Part shown: positions 61,309-64,000 of the stretch, piece after piece
Layout: every line of letters starts with the position of its first letter
Position numbering within the stretch: position 1 is the stretch's first letter
Origin: Phycisphaerae bacterium RAS1
GTDB lineage: Bacteria > Planctomycetota > Phycisphaerae > UBA1845 > Fen-1342
Direction of reading: 5' to 3'
DNA length: 64,000 nucleotides
Assembly (NCBI GenBank): GCA_007859745.1
Contig: SMLU01000003.1
Location: forward strand, 452,617-516,616
Notes under the pieces: generated by a model
What the model was told of the DNA's origin: nothing
Databases searched by the model: none
What the model saw: only the letters and a program-made list of their open reading frames with translations
Position numbers and translations under genes: made by a program

Positions 61309-62226
61309 CTACGGCGCCCCGGCCGCTTCCGCCGCCATGGCCGCCTCGGAGGCTGGCGACTCGAAATCGACGACGACTTTCATTCCGGCGATCCAGCCGC
61401 GGTCGCCGTTGGAAACGCTGAGCTTGATTTTCCGCGTCTGACTCGCGGCGTCTGCCACGGGGCTCACAAAGACGACCGTGCCGACCCGGGTTCCCCAGCG
61501 CGACTCGACCGCGCGGACCGCGAAGCGCTCACCCGCGCGCGCCTCGTGAGACAACTCGATCGGACAGTCGACCGCCACCAGCAGCGGATCGAGCTGCACC
61601 AGCGTGACGACCGACTCGCGTGACTCCGCCGCCTCGCCGACTTCTTTCTGACGCTCGGCGATGACGCCGGCGAAGGGCGACGTCAGCCGCAGGCCGTCCA
61701 GCATGCACACCTGCAGGGCGTAGTCGCGGCGACTTTCGTCGAGGTTGCGCTGCGCGAGCAAGTGCTCCAGACGCGCGGTTTCCAGCGTGGTTCGCGCCGT
61801 GAGCAGTTCAAAGGCCGAGACGCTGCCGCCGGCGAGCGTATTCAGCCGGTCGAACGCTTCCTGGGCGTGTTGCGCGCGGACGGCGGCCATCTCGACTTCG
61901 AGCGTGGATTCTGCCTTCAACCGCGCGACTTCCACCCGCGCCCGCTGAACGTCGTCGTCGAAAACGGCGATCGTGCAACCCACGTCGACGCTCTCACCCT
62001 CGTTGACGCAGAATTCCTTGATGCGGCTGGTTTGCGCGACCGCCAGCAGAGCCTTGCGCGACGGCGCGGTAAACGCCGGCACGCCCCCAGCGTGCGATGG
62101 CGGCTGCGGGCGCGCCGCGACATCCTCTCCGCCGGCCGAGACGGCGGCGACGAGGATGCTCAGCCATCGCGCTCCGCGCGCGAATCGGCGCGATGGGTGC
62201 GAGTGCGAGTCGCAGGGATACGGCAC
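61309..62226 (-). CDS. HlyD-family periplasmic adaptor
   Basis: A 305-aa protein. GTG 62226 is chosen because GGAGG sits seven bases upstream; an earlier GTG (62271) lacks a site. A signal anchor (WLSILVAAVSAGG) lies at about 22-34. The biotinyl-lipoyl half-motifs are IKEFCVNEGESVDVG (about 70) and LTSPFAGVIAERQKEVGE (about 190), separated by a coiled-coil hairpin (about 95-175). A C-terminal beta domain follows, with GTVVFVSPVADAASQTRKI. It is probably the bridge for an export channel. No ABC or RND pump is next to it, which is unusual for an adaptor. Confidence 0.88.
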   Translation of the reverse strand: MPYPCDSHSHPSRRFARGARWLSILVAAVSAGGEDVAARPQPPSHAGGVPAFTAPSRKALLAVAQTSRIKEFCVNEGESVDVGCTIAVFDDDVQRARVEVARLKAESTLEVEMAAVRAQHAQEAFDRLNTLAGGSVSAFELLTARTTLETARLEHLLAQRNLDESRRDYALQVCMLDGLRLTSPFAGVIAERQKEVGEAAESRESVVTLVQLDPLLVAVDCPIELSHEARAGERFAVRAVESRWGTRVGTVVFVSPVADAASQTRKIKLSVSNGDRGWIAGMKVVVDFESPASEAAMAAEAAGAP

Positions 62227-62296
62227 GGCGCGACCTCCGGGTACAGCCACGGAGTACTTCGGACGGTCCACGCCGCTGCGACAATAGCGGGCCAGA

Positions 62297-64000
62297 CTAC
62301 CTCCTTCTTGCGCCCTCCGGCCGCTTCGCGACCGGCGGTTCCTCTACCGCCGAACTTGCGCCCGCCTTGCCGCGGAGCAGACCCCAAAGCGCCGCGAGGA
62401 ACCCGCCGCCGCGCGGGACATCCGTCGCCTCGGCTTCATCCGTTGCGAATCCGGACCGCCGAGACGTCACGTCGTCATCCGCAGGCGAATCACCGGTCGC
62501 CCGACCCGCGCGCACGACCGGCTCGCCCGCCTCGAACCGCGACGACGGCACATCCTGCGCGTCGGGCGCCGCGCTAGCTTCCGCCGGCGCCGCCGCAGCC
62601 GGCAACTCGACAAATACGTCGTCAAAACGGGCGTTGCTGGCGGTCGGCGGCAGTTCAAGAGAGCTCGAAACGCCGGCGACCGGCCGCAGCTCGATCTCGA
62701 CCTCTTCGTCATAGCCTTCGATTTCGGCCCGGTCAGTGGTGTCGCCTTGGCCGGGGAAGAGCAGCCTGGCCGATTCCTGCGCGATGAACGCCTCACGCTC
62801 CCGCGAAGTCGCGTCCACGCCTTCCACGCCCTCGCGCGCGTTCAGAACCCGCAGGTCCTCCGTGCCATCCCAACCAGCGCCCGCGGGCACCGTCGGCACC
62901 GCGACGGGCGTAATGGAATCACGAGGCGGCGTGTTCGGCTGAACCGATGGCGGCGGCGAGTCGGGCAACTCATCTTTGGGGACGCTCGGAATCGGCGGCG
63001 GCGTGCCGCCGCTGATCGGCGGCGTCACACCGTCATCGGTGTCGCCCGCTGCCGAACCGTCGGATGCATCGACCGGTTCGCTGTCGGTGTCAACCGGAGT
63101 CGGCGCGCCCACGTCTTCGGCCGGGGATTCGTCAATTTCGCTGTCGGTGTTTTCCGCGTCGGGCGGCGCAACCTCGATTTGAGGGACGACAGCGATGTTC
63201 AGCGTGTCCACGCTGGTGTTGACGCCGTCGCTGACACGCAGCTCAAACGTCAACACTGTTGGTTCCTGAACGCCTGGCACGGTCACGGTGGGGGTCGGCG
63301 AAGACGGGTCGCTCAACTGCACCGCCGGTCCGGCCGTCTGCACCCATTCGTAGCTGAGGTTCTGGCCTTCGACATCGCTGCCGCCGGCGCTGAGCTGCAC
63401 CAGCGCGTTTTCATCCACGCTCACATCCTGCCCGGCGTCGGCGGAGGGCGCGTCATCGTCGGCGTTCACGTGCACCGTGACCGAATCGACGCTGGTGTTC
63501 GTCCCGTCGCTGACTCGCAGCTCGAACGTCACATCCGTATTCGCCACGCCCTCCGGCGCGCTGAAGCTCGGCGTGGCCGCGTTCGGATCGCTCAACTGCA
63601 CCGCCGGTCCGGCCGTCTGCACCCATTCGTAGCTGAGGTTCTGGCCTTCGACATCGCTGCCGCCGGCGCTGAGCTGCACCAGCGCGTTTTCATCCACGCT
63701 CACATCCTGCCCGGCGTCGGCGGAGGGCGCGTCATCGTCGGCGTTCACGTGCACCGTGACCGAATCGACGCTGGTGTTCGTCCCGTCGCTGACTCGCAGC
63801 TCGAACGTCACATCCGTATTCGCCACGCCCTCCGGCGCGCTGAAGCTCGGCGTGGCCGCGTTCGGATCGCTCAACTGCACCGCCGGTCCGGCCGTCTGCA
63901 CCCATTCGTAGCTGAGGTTCTGGCCTTCGACATCGCTGCCGCCGGCGCTGAGCTGCACCAGCGCGTTTTCATCCACGCTCACATCCTGCCCGGCGTCGGC
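62297..64000 (-). CDS. Giant repeat protein with PKD-like domains (partial, runs off right edge)
   Basis: The 3' end of a minus-strand gene open to the right edge, with at least 567 residues visible. It carries repeated PKD/K319L-like domains of 93 residues (VDENALVQLSAGGSDVEG ... YEWVQTAGPAVQLSDP ... FELRVSDGTNTSVDSVTV). Two repeats are identical at the DNA level. After the last, slightly diverged repeat comes an acidic Asp/Pro/Ser-rich segment (about 200 residues), then a globular patch (REREAFIAQESARLLFPGQG) and a tail with a short hydrophobic stretch (GFLAALWGLLRGK) and basic end. It is the first gene of the HlyD/PilZ/M50 cluster and its likely client. Adhesion or matrix function is an inference. 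Confidence 0.85.
   Translation of the reverse strand, partial: ADAGQDVSVDENALVQLSAGGSDVEGQNLSYEWVQTAGPAVQLSDPNAATPSFSAPEGVANTDVTFELRVSDGTNTSVDSVTVHVNADDDAPSADAGQDVSVDENALVQLSAGGSDVEGQNLSYEWVQTAGPAVQLSDPNAATPSFSAPEGVANTDVTFELRVSDGTNTSVDSVTVHVNADDDAPSADAGQDVSVDENALVQLSAGGSDVEGQNLSYEWVQTAGPAVQLSDPSSPTPTVTVPGVQEPTVLTFELRVSDGVNTSVDTLNIAVVPQIEVAPPDAENTDSEIDESPAEDVGAPTPVDTDSEPVDASDGSAAGDTDDGVTPPISGGTPPPIPSVPKDELPDSPPPSVQPNTPPRDSITPVAVPTVPAGAGWDGTEDLRVLNAREGVEGVDATSREREAFIAQESARLLFPGQGDTTDRAEIEGYDEEVEIELRPVAGVSSSLELPPTASNARFDDVFVELPAAAAPAEASAAPDAQDVPSSRFEAGEPVVRAGRATGDSPADDDVTSRRSGFATDEAEATDVPRGGGFLAALWGLLRGKAGASSAVEEPPVAKRPEGARRR
63422..63979 (-). repeat. Two identical 279-bp tandem repeats in the giant gene
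   Basis: Copies at 63422-63700 and 63701-63979 appear identical base for base, and the next copy begins at 63980. A third, diverged copy covers about 63143-63421. Each encodes one 93-residue PKD-like domain. Identity at this level points to recent duplication or gene conversion. Confidence 0.9.

Overview
The window is a 64 kb piece of a GC-rich (roughly two-thirds G+C by eye) chromosome, almost certainly from a planctomycete (Planctomycetota) and probably close to Phycisphaerae. The pointers are dockerin-type repeats on a secreted non-cellulosomal protein, a PEP-CTERM protein, a CRTAC1-type ASPIC/UnbV protein, many lipoproteins with degenerate Ser/Thr-kinase and zinc-ribbon (CxxCGY[DN]L) membrane proteins, KdsC/LptC envelope genes, and a cluster of M50 peptidase, HlyD proteins and a giant repeat protein. 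The placement is inferred from gene content; no rRNA or tRNA gene was seen.

Layout. 1-5.3 kb: a 1574-aa receptor-like pseudokinase followed by an NPCBM lipoprotein that runs off the left edge. 5.7-9.1 kb: compact operon lipoprotein-tmk-CRTAC1. 9.5-14 kb: PQQ-type propeller, dockerin protein and a GH31 glycosidase. 14-18 kb: Mn/Fe superoxide dismutase and the type IV pilus/T2SS motor ATPases PilB and PilT. 18.3-20.3 kb: a truncated, frameshifted galactose-oxidase-like pseudogene next to a PEP-CTERM propeller. 20.6-26.4 kb: ispD, two paralogous small lipoproteins, ychF, a REP-associated tyrosine transposase (RAYT) with its REP palindromes, and an M16-like protein. 26.5-37.3 kb: rhomboid protease, zinc-ribbon proteins, trpE, a lone nuoA, sulfate adenylyltransferase and hypotheticals. 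37.4-41.2 kb: two ClpP paralogues, an esterase and a thioesterase. 41.5-47.3 kb: an exopolysaccharide-type operon (GT2, DUF4416, WecA-like, O-antigen-ligase-like). 47.7-50.5 kb: PepSY-like protein and a two-component system. 50.5-54.3 kb: kdsC and a giant LptC-like protein. 54.4-64 kb: an MBL hydrolase, then a minus-strand cluster whose order of transcription is giant PKD-like repeat protein (runs off the right edge), HlyD adaptor, PilZ, GAF-HlyD membrane protein, PqqD-like/M50/HlyD fusion, small Ser/Thr kinase.

Two things stand out. The first is the 55.5-64 kb cluster. It looks like a dedicated export, maturation or surface-display apparatus for a giant repeat protein, with c-di-GMP (PilZ), ligand (GAF) and phosphorylation inputs. 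The second is the density of intergenic inverted repeats. At least twelve sequence families are present, several shaped like REP elements with a GTRG head, and only one RAYT gene is in the window. These repeats occupy nearly every longer gap, overlap the ends of some genes, and sit at the breakpoint of the one clear pseudogene.
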